16,498 nt of DNA from an uncultured Gammaproteobacteria bacterium (GTDB lineage: Bacteria; Pseudomonadota; Gammaproteobacteria; GCA-001735895). The notes under the pieces were generated by a model. The model worked only from the letters and a program-made list of their open reading frames with translations, was not told the origin of the DNA and did no database searches. The DNA is taken from positions 1-16,498 of the forward strand of contig CALZHS010000098.1 in NCBI GenBank assembly GCA_945787265.1. Reading direction: 5' to 3'. The first letter of the stretch is position 1. Each line of letters begins with the position of its first letter. The position numbers were made by a program, and so were the translations under genes. This document shows positions 7,724 through 15,199 of the stretch, one piece after another.

Positions 7724-9280
7724 ATGGCCCAAGCTATTCGCCGCGCGCTCATTAGCGTCTCTGACAAAACCGGCATCGTCGAACTGGCCCGGAAACTTCA
7801 CGACCAGGGTGTCGAGCTGCTTTCCACTGGAGGCACTGCCAAACTGATTGCCGAGCAGGGAATCACGGTGACCGAGATTTCCGACTACACCGGCTTTCCG
7901 GAAATGATGTCTGGCAGGGTCAAGACACTGCACCCAAAAGTTCACGGCGGTATTCTCGGGCGCCGGGGCATCGACGATGCCGTCATGCAGGAACACGATA
8001 TCGAACCGATTGATCTCGTCGTGATCAATCTCTACCCGTTTCAGCAAACCGTCGCCAATCCCGATTGCAGCCTTGAAGATGCAATTGAAAATATTGATAT
8101 CGGGGGCCCTGCAATGGTGCGTGCCGCGGCCAAGAACCATGCCAGCGTTACCGTCGTGGTAGATCCCGCAGATTACGAACAGCTATTGCAGGAAATTGTG
8201 GATAGTGGCGGGGTTAGTGACAAGACGCGTTTTTCCCTGGCCATCAAGGCTTACGAACATACGGCACAATATGATGGCGCGATTGCGAATTATTTTGGAC
8301 ACCGGGTGCAAGCACCCGGGGAAGAGTCCTTTCCGCGCACCTTGAACCTGCAATATCAGCATGCGCTGTCGATGCGTTACGGGGAGAACCCGCACCAGGC
8401 TGCAGCCTTCTACATCGCGGCTGGAAATCAGGAACCCAGCGTTGCCAGCGCCCGGCAAATCCAGGGAAAGTCACTGTCATTCAACAATATCGCCGACACC
8501 GATGCTGCACTCGAGTGCGTCAAGCAGTTCGAAAATCCTGCCTGCGTTATCGTCAAACACGCTAACCCTTGCGGCGTTGCGTTGGCGGATAATATTCTTG
8601 ACGCTTACCAGCACGCGTTCAACACCGATCCAGAATCGGCGTTTGGCGGCATCATTGCTTTCAATCGCAGTCTCGATGCCAGCACCGCTGCGGCAATAAT
8701 CAAGCAACAGTTCGTCGAAGTGATTATTGCCCCCGTGGTGGAAGACGAGGCGGCCAGCGTTGTTGCCAGCAAGGAAAACGTGCGTCTGCTCAGCTGCGGA
8801 CAATGGGATACCGCCCCGACCCGCTGTGACTACAAGCATGTCAATGGGGGCATCCTGGTGCAGGACGCCGACCAGGCGCTTTATCAAGGCCTCGAGGTGG
8901 TGACCGAAATCAAACCGGACGACCGGCAAATGCAGGACATGGTGTTTGCCTGGCAGGTGGCCAAGTACGTCAAATCGAATGCCATCGTTTATGCGCGTGA
9001 CAGCAGGACGATCGGTGTTGGCGCCGGACAGATGTCGCGCATTAACAGTGCCCGCATCGCCGCAATCAAGGCCGAGCATGCCGGACTCGAGGTCAACGGC
9101 TCGGTGATGGCATCCGATGCATTCTTCCCATTTCGCGACGGCATCGATGCAGCCAATGACGTCGGGATCCGTGCGGTGATTCAGCCCGGCGGATCGATGC
9201 GTGACGATGAAGTCATCGCGGCCGCAAACGAGCATGGCATGACGATGGTTTTCACCGGAATGCGGCATTTTCGACACTAG
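7724..9280 (+). CDS. purH: Bifunctional AICAR formyltransferase/IMP cyclohydrolase
   Basis: PurH carries out the last two steps of de novo IMP synthesis: it formylates AICAR with 10-formyl-tetrahydrofolate and closes the ring to IMP. The protein has 518 residues. The N-terminal MGS-like cyclohydrolase domain shows ISVSDKTGIVELA, LLSTGGTAKLI and GRVKTLHPKVHGGIL. The C-terminal transformylase domain shows RYGENPHQAA, VKHANPCGVA with the catalytic Lys278-His279 pair, FGGIIAFN, GAGQMSR and SDAFFPFRDGID, ending in GGSMRDDEVI. All are intact. The ATG at 7724 sits directly before the conserved N-terminus. purD follows 16 bases downstream, so the two are probably one purine operon. Confidence 0.98.
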   Translation: MAQAIRRALISVSDKTGIVELARKLHDQGVELLSTGGTAKLIAEQGITVTEISDYTGFPEMMSGRVKTLHPKVHGGILGRRGIDDAVMQEHDIEPIDLVVINLYPFQQTVANPDCSLEDAIENIDIGGPAMVRAAAKNHASVTVVVDPADYEQLLQEIVDSGGVSDKTRFSLAIKAYEHTAQYDGAIANYFGHRVQAPGEESFPRTLNLQYQHALSMRYGENPHQAAAFYIAAGNQEPSVASARQIQGKSLSFNNIADTDAALECVKQFENPACVIVKHANPCGVALADNILDAYQHAFNTDPESAFGGIIAFNRSLDASTAAAIIKQQFVEVIIAPVVEDEAASVVASKENVRLLSCGQWDTAPTRCDYKHVNGGILVQDADQALYQGLEVVTEIKPDDRQMQDMVFAWQVAKYVKSNAIVYARDSRTIGVGAGQMSRINSARIAAIKAEHAGLEVNGSVMASDAFFPFRDGIDAANDVGIRAVIQPGGSMRDDEVIAAANEHGMTMVFTGMRHFRH

Positions 9281-9296
9281 TCATGGTTGTTAGCAG

Positions 9297-10568
9297 ATGA
9301 ATGTGTTGATCGTCGGTGGCGGTGGCCGCGAACATGCGCTGGCCTGGAAAGCGGCACAATCGGCGCAGGCGGACCAGGTATTTATTGCCCCCGGGAATGC
9401 CGGTACCGCGCTGGAACAAGGTGTTGAAAACGTCGCTATTGATGCCGAAGACATCGATAAGCTGCTTGAATTCGCCCTCGCCAGGCAGATCGAACTCACC
9501 ATTGTCGGTCCCGAGGCACCCCTGGTTGCCGGTATTACCGACCGCTTTGAAGCCGAGGGGCTAACCATTTTTGGCCCCAGCGCCGGGGCCGCTCAACTCG
9601 AGGGCTCGAAGACTTTTACCAAGGATTTCCTCGCGCGCCACGACATTCCGAGCGCTGCTTACCAGAGTTTTACCGGGGCTGACGCTGCCTGTGCCTATGT
9701 TGCTGCACAGGGCTGCCCGATCGTGGTCAAGGCAGATGGCCTTGCGGCCGGTAAAGGCGTGGTCGTGGCCCAGTCCTCGGACGAGGCGGAACACGCGATC
9801 AGGGAAATGCTGTCGGGAAACCGTTTTGGCGAAGCCGGGCATCGTGTCGTGATCGAAGAGTTCATGCCGGGAGAAGAGGCAAGCTACATCTGCATGGTCG
9901 ATGGCGAACAGGTATTGCCAATGGCCAGCTCACAGGACCATAAGGCGCGAGACAACGGCGATCTCGGGCCCAATACCGGGGGCATGGGGGCCTATTCCCC
10001 TGCCCCGATCCTCAGCGCTGAAATCGAGGACCAGGTAATGCAGAAAATTATCCTGCCCACGGTACGCGGTATGAATTCCGAGGGTAACCGCTACCGCGGT
10101 TTCCTGTACGCTGGATTAATGATCGGAAGCGACGGCGTGGCGCGAGTCGTCGAATACAATTGTCGCTTTGGGGATCCTGAAACCCAACCGATCATGATGC
10201 GATTACAATCCGACCTGGTCGAGCTTTGTGTTGCCGCCTGTAACGGAGAGCTAGGCACAAAATCGGCAAGCTGGGATCAACGCACAAGCCTTGGCGTCGT
10301 AATGGCCGCAAACGGCTATCCCGACGGATACGCTAAAGGCGAACTGATCAGAAACATACCGCCTGAATCGCCGACCGGAAAGGTATTTCATGCAGGGACG
10401 ACCGTAGATGCCGACGGCAATATTTTATCTAACGGCGGTCGCGTACTGTGTGCAGTCGGCCTCGGGGATGATATTAAAAGCGCCCAGCATCGCGCCTACG
10501 AACTGGTTCAGGAAATCGACTGGAAATCGGCATATTTTCGCACCGATATCGGATTCAAGGCACTTTAA
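9297..10568 (+). CDS. purD: Phosphoribosylamine-glycine ligase (GAR synthetase)
   Basis: PurD joins glycine to phosphoribosylamine with ATP, the second step of purine synthesis. The protein has 423 residues against 429 in E. coli. In order it has the N-terminal domain MNVLIVGGGGREHALAW, GPEAPLVAGI, the ATP-grasp domain with KADGLAAGKGVVVA and EEFMPGEEAS, the HKARDNGDLGPNTGGMGAY active-site segment, and EYNCRFGDPETQ with metal ligands, then the C-terminal domain. No key residue is missing. It is the second gene of purH-purD, a pairing seen throughout the Gammaproteobacteria. The 201 bases after its stop hold no further gene and no convincing terminator: a short GCGC stem near 10575 lacks a T run. 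Confidence 0.98.
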   Translation: MNVLIVGGGGREHALAWKAAQSAQADQVFIAPGNAGTALEQGVENVAIDAEDIDKLLEFALARQIELTIVGPEAPLVAGITDRFEAEGLTIFGPSAGAAQLEGSKTFTKDFLARHDIPSAAYQSFTGADAACAYVAAQGCPIVVKADGLAAGKGVVVAQSSDEAEHAIREMLSGNRFGEAGHRVVIEEFMPGEEASYICMVDGEQVLPMASSQDHKARDNGDLGPNTGGMGAYSPAPILSAEIEDQVMQKIILPTVRGMNSEGNRYRGFLYAGLMIGSDGVARVVEYNCRFGDPETQPIMMRLQSDLVELCVAACNGELGTKSASWDQRTSLGVVMAANGYPDGYAKGELIRNIPPESPTGKVFHAGTTVDADGNILSNGGRVLCAVGLGDDIKSAQHRAYELVQEIDWKSAYFRTDIGFKAL

Positions 10569-10712
10569 ATATGCGCGCTTAGCGCCGCTTTGTGAAGTAA
10601 ATTGTGAGCTTGATTGCGTAATCTACTGACAACTAACAAAAAAAATCACGTCCCTGTGAAATCGACACAACCACTACATATTGTATGTTTTAATTATTAA
10701 TACCGCAAGATA

Positions 10713-10740
10713 TTGTGCTTTAAATTTTAATGGCTATACT
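10713..10740 (+). promoter_or_regulatory. Probable promoter of the 66-residue zinc-ribbon gene
   Basis: TTGTGC (10713-10718) and TATACT (10735-10740) are separated by 16 bases. The -10 box is strong and the -35 box has only the conserved TTG. The boxes lie at the 3' end of an AT-rich block (about 10660-10735), in contrast to the GC-richer coding sequence around it. The -10 box is 29 bases before the start codon, which fits a short leader. Confidence 0.4.
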
Positions 10741-10769
10741 ACGCAGAACCTGACCAGAGAATCTGCCAT

Positions 10770-10970
10770 ATGAAGTGCCCCAACTGCAATTCTGAAATGT
10801 TTGTTACCGATGAAACCGTCAATACAAGAAGCCAGGTCACCTTTTACCGCTGCAGTCTCTGTGTTAGTGAGCACGTTTCGTCAGAACCTGTTTTCGAAGC
10901 CACGAGCCAGGAATCGAGCAGTTATTTTGATGCCCCCGCAGCAGATACAAAGCGTTATCTGATGGTCTAG
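10770..10970 (+). CDS. Small zinc-ribbon protein of unknown function
   Basis: A 66-residue protein that I do not recognise as a named family. Its N-terminal half contains Cys3-x2-Cys6 (MKCPNCNSEM) and Cys29-x2-Cys32 (RCSLC), with 22 residues between the pairs, the layout of a treble-clef or rubredoxin-like zinc ribbon. The C-terminal half is acidic and Ser-rich and looks unstructured. There is no signal peptide or membrane helix, so it should be cytoplasmic. It stands alone behind purD with its own AT-rich upstream region and a plausible -10 box, and is followed by a second small open frame. A short GAGAA at 10757-10761 may act as a ribosome binding site. The paired cysteines and good gene spacing support a real gene; the function is open. 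Confidence 0.75.
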   Translation: MKCPNCNSEMFVTDETVNTRSQVTFYRCSLCVSEHVSSEPVFEATSQESSSYFDAPAADTKRYLMV

Positions 10971-11030
10971 CGCCGGCAAAAGAAAGGGAATTCGAGCTTA
11001 CCAGGGACTGGCCTGGCAGGAAGAGAATCG

Positions 11031-11159
11031 ATGCAAAAGCAGAGCCACAGGCTAGCTAACAAATACTTCAACGCCTGGTCTCACGTTCGCGTACGACTTG
11101 TTTACATTCCCGGTGGGCTGGTTCTGCTTTACGGTTTCTGGCTGTCGCTGACCGCTTGA
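11031..11159 (+). CDS. Candidate 42-residue small membrane protein
   Basis: ATG at 11031 opens a 42-codon frame ending in TGA at 11159. AGGAAGAG at 11018-11025, five bases before the ATG, is one of the better ribosome binding sites in the window. The product has a basic N-terminal half (Gln, Lys, His and Arg rich, about residues 2-22) followed by a hydrophobic stretch IPGGLVLLYGFWLSLTA that could form one membrane helix, the usual design of a small inner-membrane protein with its N-terminus in the cytoplasm. It lies 60 bases after the zinc-ribbon gene, perhaps on the same transcript, and ends five bases before the convergent sensor kinase stop. No family was recognised. It could be a chance frame, but the ribosome binding site and the charge layout argue otherwise. 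Confidence 0.5.
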   Translation: MQKQSHRLANKYFNAWSHVRVRLVYIPGGLVLLYGFWLSLTA

Positions 11160-11164
11160 TTGAT

Positions 11165-12511
11165 TCAAATCGTCTGGAAAACCAGACGGGTTCTCAAGCC
11201 ACCTAAATTTGCATCACTAAATTTCAGCTCGATATTGTAGGACTCGACAATATCGGCTACCACCGCCAGTCCGATTCCCTGCCCTTCGGTAGCTTCATCG
11301 AGACGGGTACCTCGATTCAGTATCTGCTGAATTGCATCCGCGGCCAGTCCATCGCCATCATCTTCAATGGTAAGTGTCATCGACCTGTCATCACCGGCCA
11401 TGAGGTCGATCGAGATTCTGTTGCAGCAATACTTGAAGGCGTTATCCAGCAAATTGCCGACAACCTCGAGACAATCTCCCTCATCCATGCGCAGCAGTGC
11501 CTGCGCAGGCAGCCTGCGATCGACAACGGTTCCTTTTTCCTGGTAAACCTTCTCCAGCGCGGACAGAAGCTTATCGATAATCACAACCAGATCGATCGGC
11601 TTGCTGATACGAATATCGGAGGTTCCCGTCGTTTTCTGCAGCTGATACGAAACAATTTGATTCATGCGTTCGGTTTGTTCACGCAGGGTTTCGATTTGTG
11701 CCTGCTCGATTTCTTGCTGATCGCTCAAACCGGTCAATACCGCGAGGGGGGTTTTCAGACTATGGGCGAGATCATCCATCGCATTGCGATAGCGCTGACG
11801 CTGGTACTGTTCCCGTTTCAACAGGATATTCAGATTTTCAGTCAACGGTGCTATCTCGTCGGGATAATCCTGCTCGAATCCTGACTGTTTTTGATCTTCA
11901 ATCGCTTTCACTTCAAGACCAATCTTCTGCAGCGGTAACAAACTCCATCGAGTTACCAGGTACATCACCAGCAGCAGCAACAGTGTCGTCACAATCAGCC
12001 ATGCCCATAGCGTTTGCCGAAATCGATTCAGCTGCTCGAAATACCCGACCGCGTTGCGCCAGATTACAACCTCGTAGCGCTGCAGCTTGTTGTTCGCGTC
12101 CGGCCACTGCAGTGAAAATCCAAGGCGAAAATACGGCGTTGCAAGATGCTCGACCGTTTGAAAATCCCATTCTCCAGGGTCGATCCCACCGATTGCCGGA
12201 AAACTGACAGTGATCGATTCGGAACGCCAGATTTCGCGTTTATAGCGATTGTACAAAAGCGCGTACAGGCCCGAATTTCGAATCACCAGGCTCGGCTCGA
12301 ATAAACGATCTTCAGATACGGTAATACTTTGACCCTGGCTATCTTGATCGACCGCGGCCAGCAGGCTGTAGATCAGCAGCTGCAGCCCGTCCTCTTCCGC
12401 CTGCAGGGCCCGCTTTACCACGGCGCGCTCCAGTGCAATCGCGGTCAGTACCATGAAAACCACCAGCACAACCATCGACACCAGTGTCAGCCTGGACTTG
12501 ATCGATTTCAC
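11165..12511 (-). CDS. PhoQ-like sensor histidine kinase
   Basis: A membrane kinase of 448 residues, complete. It has a membrane helix at about residues 8-28, a periplasmic sensor region at about 29-167, a second helix at about 168-187, a HAMP-like linker, and a dimerisation/phosphoacceptor helix with His250 in DDLAHSLKTPLAVL. The ATPase domain shows the N box (GNLLDNAFKYC, Asn353 and Asn357), the G1 box EDDGDGLA near 383-390 and the G2 box GQGIGLAVV near 410-418. The AHSLKTPLAVL H-box and the neighbouring regulator match the PhoQ family; the signal it senses is not evident. The start is GTG at 12511, since no ATG or better start was found between the regulator stop and this point. It begins 12 bases after the regulator frame ends, so the two would be cotranscribed. 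Confidence 0.92.
   Translation of the reverse strand: MKSIKSRLTLVSMVVLVVFMVLTAIALERAVVKRALQAEEDGLQLLIYSLLAAVDQDSQGQSITVSEDRLFEPSLVIRNSGLYALLYNRYKREIWRSESITVSFPAIGGIDPGEWDFQTVEHLATPYFRLGFSLQWPDANNKLQRYEVVIWRNAVGYFEQLNRFRQTLWAWLIVTTLLLLLVMYLVTRWSLLPLQKIGLEVKAIEDQKQSGFEQDYPDEIAPLTENLNILLKREQYQRQRYRNAMDDLAHSLKTPLAVLTGLSDQQEIEQAQIETLREQTERMNQIVSYQLQKTTGTSDIRISKPIDLVVIIDKLLSALEKVYQEKGTVVDRRLPAQALLRMDEGDCLEVVGNLLDNAFKYCCNRISIDLMAGDDRSMTLTIEDDGDGLAADAIQQILNRGTRLDEATEGQGIGLAVVADIVESYNIELKFSDANLGGLRTRLVFQTI
11171..11188. terminator. Perfect hairpin at the convergent gene ends
   Basis: CGTCTGG (11171-11177), AAAA, and CCAGACG (11182-11188) form a perfect 7-base stem with a 4-base loop. It lies within the last codons of the sensor kinase gene and 11 bases past the stop of the small membrane ORF. 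Neither side has a proper run of T, so it would be a weak two-way terminator or an mRNA end-protecting stem. Confidence 0.3.
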
Positions 12512-12523
12512 CTGTGTTTAATT

Positions 12524-13157
12524 TTACTCCGCCCGCTGCAGTGTGAAACGGTAACCCCGGCCGCGAAGTGTTTCGATCGGTTTCAGGTTCTCGTCGGGAT
12601 CGAGCTTTTGTCGTAAACGTCGAATAAACACCTCGATGACATTACTGTCATTATCTGATTCATCATCATACAGGTGTTCGCTCGAGCACTTTATACTCGT
12701 AAGCCGTTAAATCCAGCTCGCGATCATCGACGTAGATGCGCTGAGACGCGGTATCGAGACTTACCGGGGAGCAAACGATACGCGAATCCGACCAACCGGA
12801 TGCCCGCCTTATCAATACGCGGATACGCGCCATCATTTCTTCGTGATGAAAAGGCTTGACCAGGTAGTCATCGGCGCCTGCATCCAGTCCCTCCACCTTG
12901 TCCTGCCACCGTCCCCTGGCGGTCAGAATCAGGATCGGAAGCTTATTACCCTGGTCACGAATCTGGTTAATCACTTCGAGTCCCGACATTTCAGGCAACC
13001 CCAGATCGATAACGGCGACATCCGCCGGGTACTCCTGAACCAGGTAAAGGCCATCGGCGCCATTGTCAGCACTGTCGACGGCAAATCCCTCGGTTTTCAA
13101 ACGTGCAACGATTTGCTGCTGGATATCCAAATCGTCTTCTATGACTATCGCTCGCAT
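12524..13157 (-). pseudogene. PhoP-like response regulator, disrupted by an internal deletion and frameshift
   Basis: The gene starts at ATG 13157 and encodes a normal receiver domain: acidic pair Glu7-Asp8, phosphoacceptor Asp51, Thr79 and Lys101 in DYLVKPF. The winged-helix domain begins normally with LDLTAYEYKVLE, then reads RTPV and a stop at 12666-12668. The rest of the domain is present in another frame from 12679 to the stop at 12524: it starts EHLYDDE and continues through the recognition helix (SNVIEVFIRRLRQKL) to GRGYRF. Compared with E. coli PhoP, the 16 residues that join these two pieces are absent, so a net 47 bases are missing at the 12680/12681 junction. The encoded product would have an intact receiver but no working DNA-binding domain. 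The partner kinase gene next to it is intact. An assembly error at a short repeat is the main alternative to a true mutation. Confidence 0.85.
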
Positions 13158-13186
13158 CGGATTTCTCGCGTATCACTTGATAAATA

Positions 13187-13753
13187 TTAGATCACAGGCG
13201 CAAATTGAATGCGCATTTTTATCCGCTTGCCCGGATCATAGGGCATCTCGACATGGTAAAGCTTGCCACGATAGCGGTAGCTGACGTCGTAACCGTCCAT
13301 GACTTCCTCGTAGCTTACCTGGTGCCGGGTTTTACATTGCTCCTCGTAACCGACAACGGTACGGCTGTGTTGTTGCGCATGTCCGTTGACCGCATCGTGT
13401 CCGATCTGGGCCCCGATGATGGTTCCAACAGCGGTAGCAACCTTGTTGCCCCTGCCCTTGCCAAATTGATGTCCAACAATACCACCCAGCAAACCACCGG
13501 CGAGCATACCGCCGGCAGATTTCGGATAATGATTCTCGGTGTGATATACCGGTTCTTCCCAGCACTCGCGCACCGGCCTGGATACCTCCACTTGACGATA
13601 GATCGGACGTACCTCGACCACCTTGGCATACTCAAAAAGATCATGTCGCGGACTGTCACCATACTGCTTCTGTCCATGATTTTTATGGCCAGCACCGGCC
13701 GCACCGGCAACTACCAGTAGCGCAACTGCAAACGTGGTTTTAAGTGTTTTCAT
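13187..13753 (-). CDS. Secreted glycine-zipper envelope protein
   Basis: A 188-residue protein with an N-terminal signal peptide (basic start, hydrophobic core, likely cleavage after AGA at residue 21). No lipobox cysteine is present, so it is not a lipoprotein. The mature part has a conserved region EYAKVVEVRPIYRQVEV with Cys64 and Trp65, then a glycine zipper at about residues 80-123 (repeated GG and Gx3G steps in GGMLAGGLLGGIVGHQFG and following residues), then a C-terminal beta-rich part with Cys140, which may pair with Cys64. This matches the glycine zipper 2TM group that includes E. coli YcfJ and resembles SlyB. AGGAG at 13764-13760 sits six bases before the ATG. The stop is 29 bases before the response regulator, so they may share a transcript. 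Confidence 0.88.
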   Translation of the reverse strand: MKTLKTTFAVALLVVAGAAGAGHKNHGQKQYGDSPRHDLFEYAKVVEVRPIYRQVEVSRPVRECWEEPVYHTENHYPKSAGGMLAGGLLGGIVGHQFGKGRGNKVATAVGTIIGAQIGHDAVNGHAQQHSRTVVGYEEQCKTRHQVSYEEVMDGYDVSYRYRGKLYHVEMPYDPGKRIKMRIQFAPVI

Positions 13754-13894
13754 AACCCTCTCCTGCCTGTTTAAGGATAACTGGCAATATAGGCGGAACT
13801 AACTGAATCGACGCTTAACGGGTGTTACAGCCCGACAGGTTGTGAAATATTTCCTCCCACAGGCTGCGCGGGATTGAGCGGGATGAAGGCCCGA

Positions 13895-15064
13895 TTAGTC
13901 CCGGCGCAATTTATCGCTGAGCGCAATCGGTGTCGGGTAGCGCGCCACGACGTAGTATGACGAGAATACGAAACTGGCCAGGGTTGCAATCTGGATCAGG
14001 TAGGAAACTTCTGCGCGGATGATGGCAAGCTCGGTCGCCATGACCGCAATCAGCAGTGAAAATTCACTCATTTGCCCAAGCCGCATCGCGACTTCTGTCG
14101 ACCTGTTGGGATCCTCCTGGTTCATGCGCAGCAGCATCCGATAAAGCGCTGGTTTGACGCCTATCGCGATCAGGCTCAACCCGAGTGCCTCGAGCCATAT
14201 ATCGGGTAAAACCTCGAGGTTGAAACCAGCGCCGAGAGCGACAAAGAAAATGATCAGAAAGAAGTCACGCAAGGGCTTGAGATTTTCCGATATAAACAGC
14301 GCAATCGGGCTGCGTGCGATCGACACCCCGGCGATGAAAGCACCGATTTCATAGGAAAGTCCGATTTGTTCGGCAACCTCTGCGACGCCCAGGCACCAGC
14401 CCACCGCGAGCAGAAAGATGTACTCCTGGATACGATCGAAACGCCCAATCAATCTTGACAGCAGGTAACGTTCCAGCAGGTAGCAGGCTAGCACCAGCAC
14501 CGGGAACGCAAGCACGGGTTTGCTCATCGCGTACCAGCCGAATTCGGAGCTGGCGCTACCCTCGAGCAACAGCAGCAGAAAAATCGCAATGATGTCCTGC
14601 AGCAACAGGATACTGATGATGACCTCGCCGGTATGCTGGTGGTGCAGTACCGTGGTTGGGATAAGCTTCAAACCGATGATCGTACTCGAGAACATCAGCG
14701 CGGCACCGACGATCAAGGCCTCGGTACTGGTATAGCCAAACGCCAGGCTATAGCTATAACCCAGTACCAGTAGCACCAGCGAGCTGGCCCCGGTAATAAT
14801 CGTGGTTTTACCGGCCAGCCTGATCAGTTCCTGCGGGTGCAGGTTCAAACCCAGCAGGAACAACAGGAAAATAATGCCGACATTGGCAATATTCTGAATC
14901 AGGTCAACATCGGAAATCAGGTTCACACCCCAGGGACCGATCACGATTCCCAGGCCAATATAGGCGATGATCAGCGACTGGCGAATCGCCAGTGCCAGTG
15001 TCGCCAGCAGAGCAGCCCCGCAAAATACCAGGAACAAAATATAAACGATCGAAGTATCTTCCAT
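13895..15064 (-). CDS. CPA2-family cation/proton antiporter, membrane domain only
   Basis: A very hydrophobic 389-residue protein with about 11 to 13 membrane helices. The segments AYIGLGIVIGPWGVNLI, GIIFLLFLLGLNL, LMFSSTIIGLKLI and ILLLQDIIAI, with the ion-binding Gln156-Asp157, identify the Na+/H+ exchanger fold of the CPA2 group (KefB/KefC/GerN type). KefB and KefC carry a C-terminal NAD-binding RCK/TrkA domain of about 200 residues; this protein stops right after the last helix (ALSDKLRRD) and has none, so it is the short, unregulated form. The ion, Na+ or K+, cannot be told. It is divergent from the ABC transporter gene across a 135-base gap and lies 141 bases upstream of the glycine-zipper gene on the same strand. 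Confidence 0.93.
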   Translation of the reverse strand: MEDTSIVYILFLVFCGAALLATLALAIRQSLIIAYIGLGIVIGPWGVNLISDVDLIQNIANVGIIFLLFLLGLNLHPQELIRLAGKTTIITGASSLVLLVLGYSYSLAFGYTSTEALIVGAALMFSSTIIGLKLIPTTVLHHQHTGEVIISILLLQDIIAIFLLLLLEGSASSEFGWYAMSKPVLAFPVLVLACYLLERYLLSRLIGRFDRIQEYIFLLAVGWCLGVAEVAEQIGLSYEIGAFIAGVSIARSPIALFISENLKPLRDFFLIIFFVALGAGFNLEVLPDIWLEALGLSLIAIGVKPALYRMLLRMNQEDPNRSTEVAMRLGQMSEFSLLIAVMATELAIIRAEVSYLIQIATLASFVFSSYYVVARYPTPIALSDKLRRD

Positions 15065-15199
15065 AATTGCGAGAGATTAACACGACATCGCCGGTTGATT
15101 TGCACCCTTTTACGCATGAATTGTGCGCGCCATGGCCTGCGCTTGATTTTTGAAAGCAATGGCATAAGCTTGTCGGCTGTTTGGGTTCCAGCACCTCTT

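Noticed and set aside
8477..9277. Long open frame of 266 codons on the minus strand opposite purH
   Set aside because: It is antisense to a fully conserved enzyme, has His/Asp/Gly-rich composition typical of the mirrored frame of a GC-rich gene, and no recognisable domain.
10570..10590. Short GCGC inverted repeat after purD as terminator
   Set aside because: The stem is only four bases and there is no T run behind it.
11001..11020. CCAGG/CCTGG inverted repeat ahead of the small membrane ORF
   Set aside because: A five-base stem with a six-base loop is close to chance; no terminator or riboswitch structure could be built around it.
13205..13720. Plus-strand frame of 171 codons opposite the glycine-zipper gene
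   Set aside because: The minus-strand gene has a signal peptide, a good ribosome binding site and a family match, which leaves this as a shadow.
14837..15199. Upstream extension of the YadG-like reading frame
   Set aside because: It runs through the opposite-strand antiporter gene, is Gln/Asn-rich, and the ABC domain begins at the ATG at 15200.
15065..15199. Divergent promoter pair between the antiporter and the ABC genes
   Set aside because: TTGAAA and TTGATT hexamers exist near 15143-15155 but no matching -10 box lies at 16-18 bases, so no promoter is called although one must be present.
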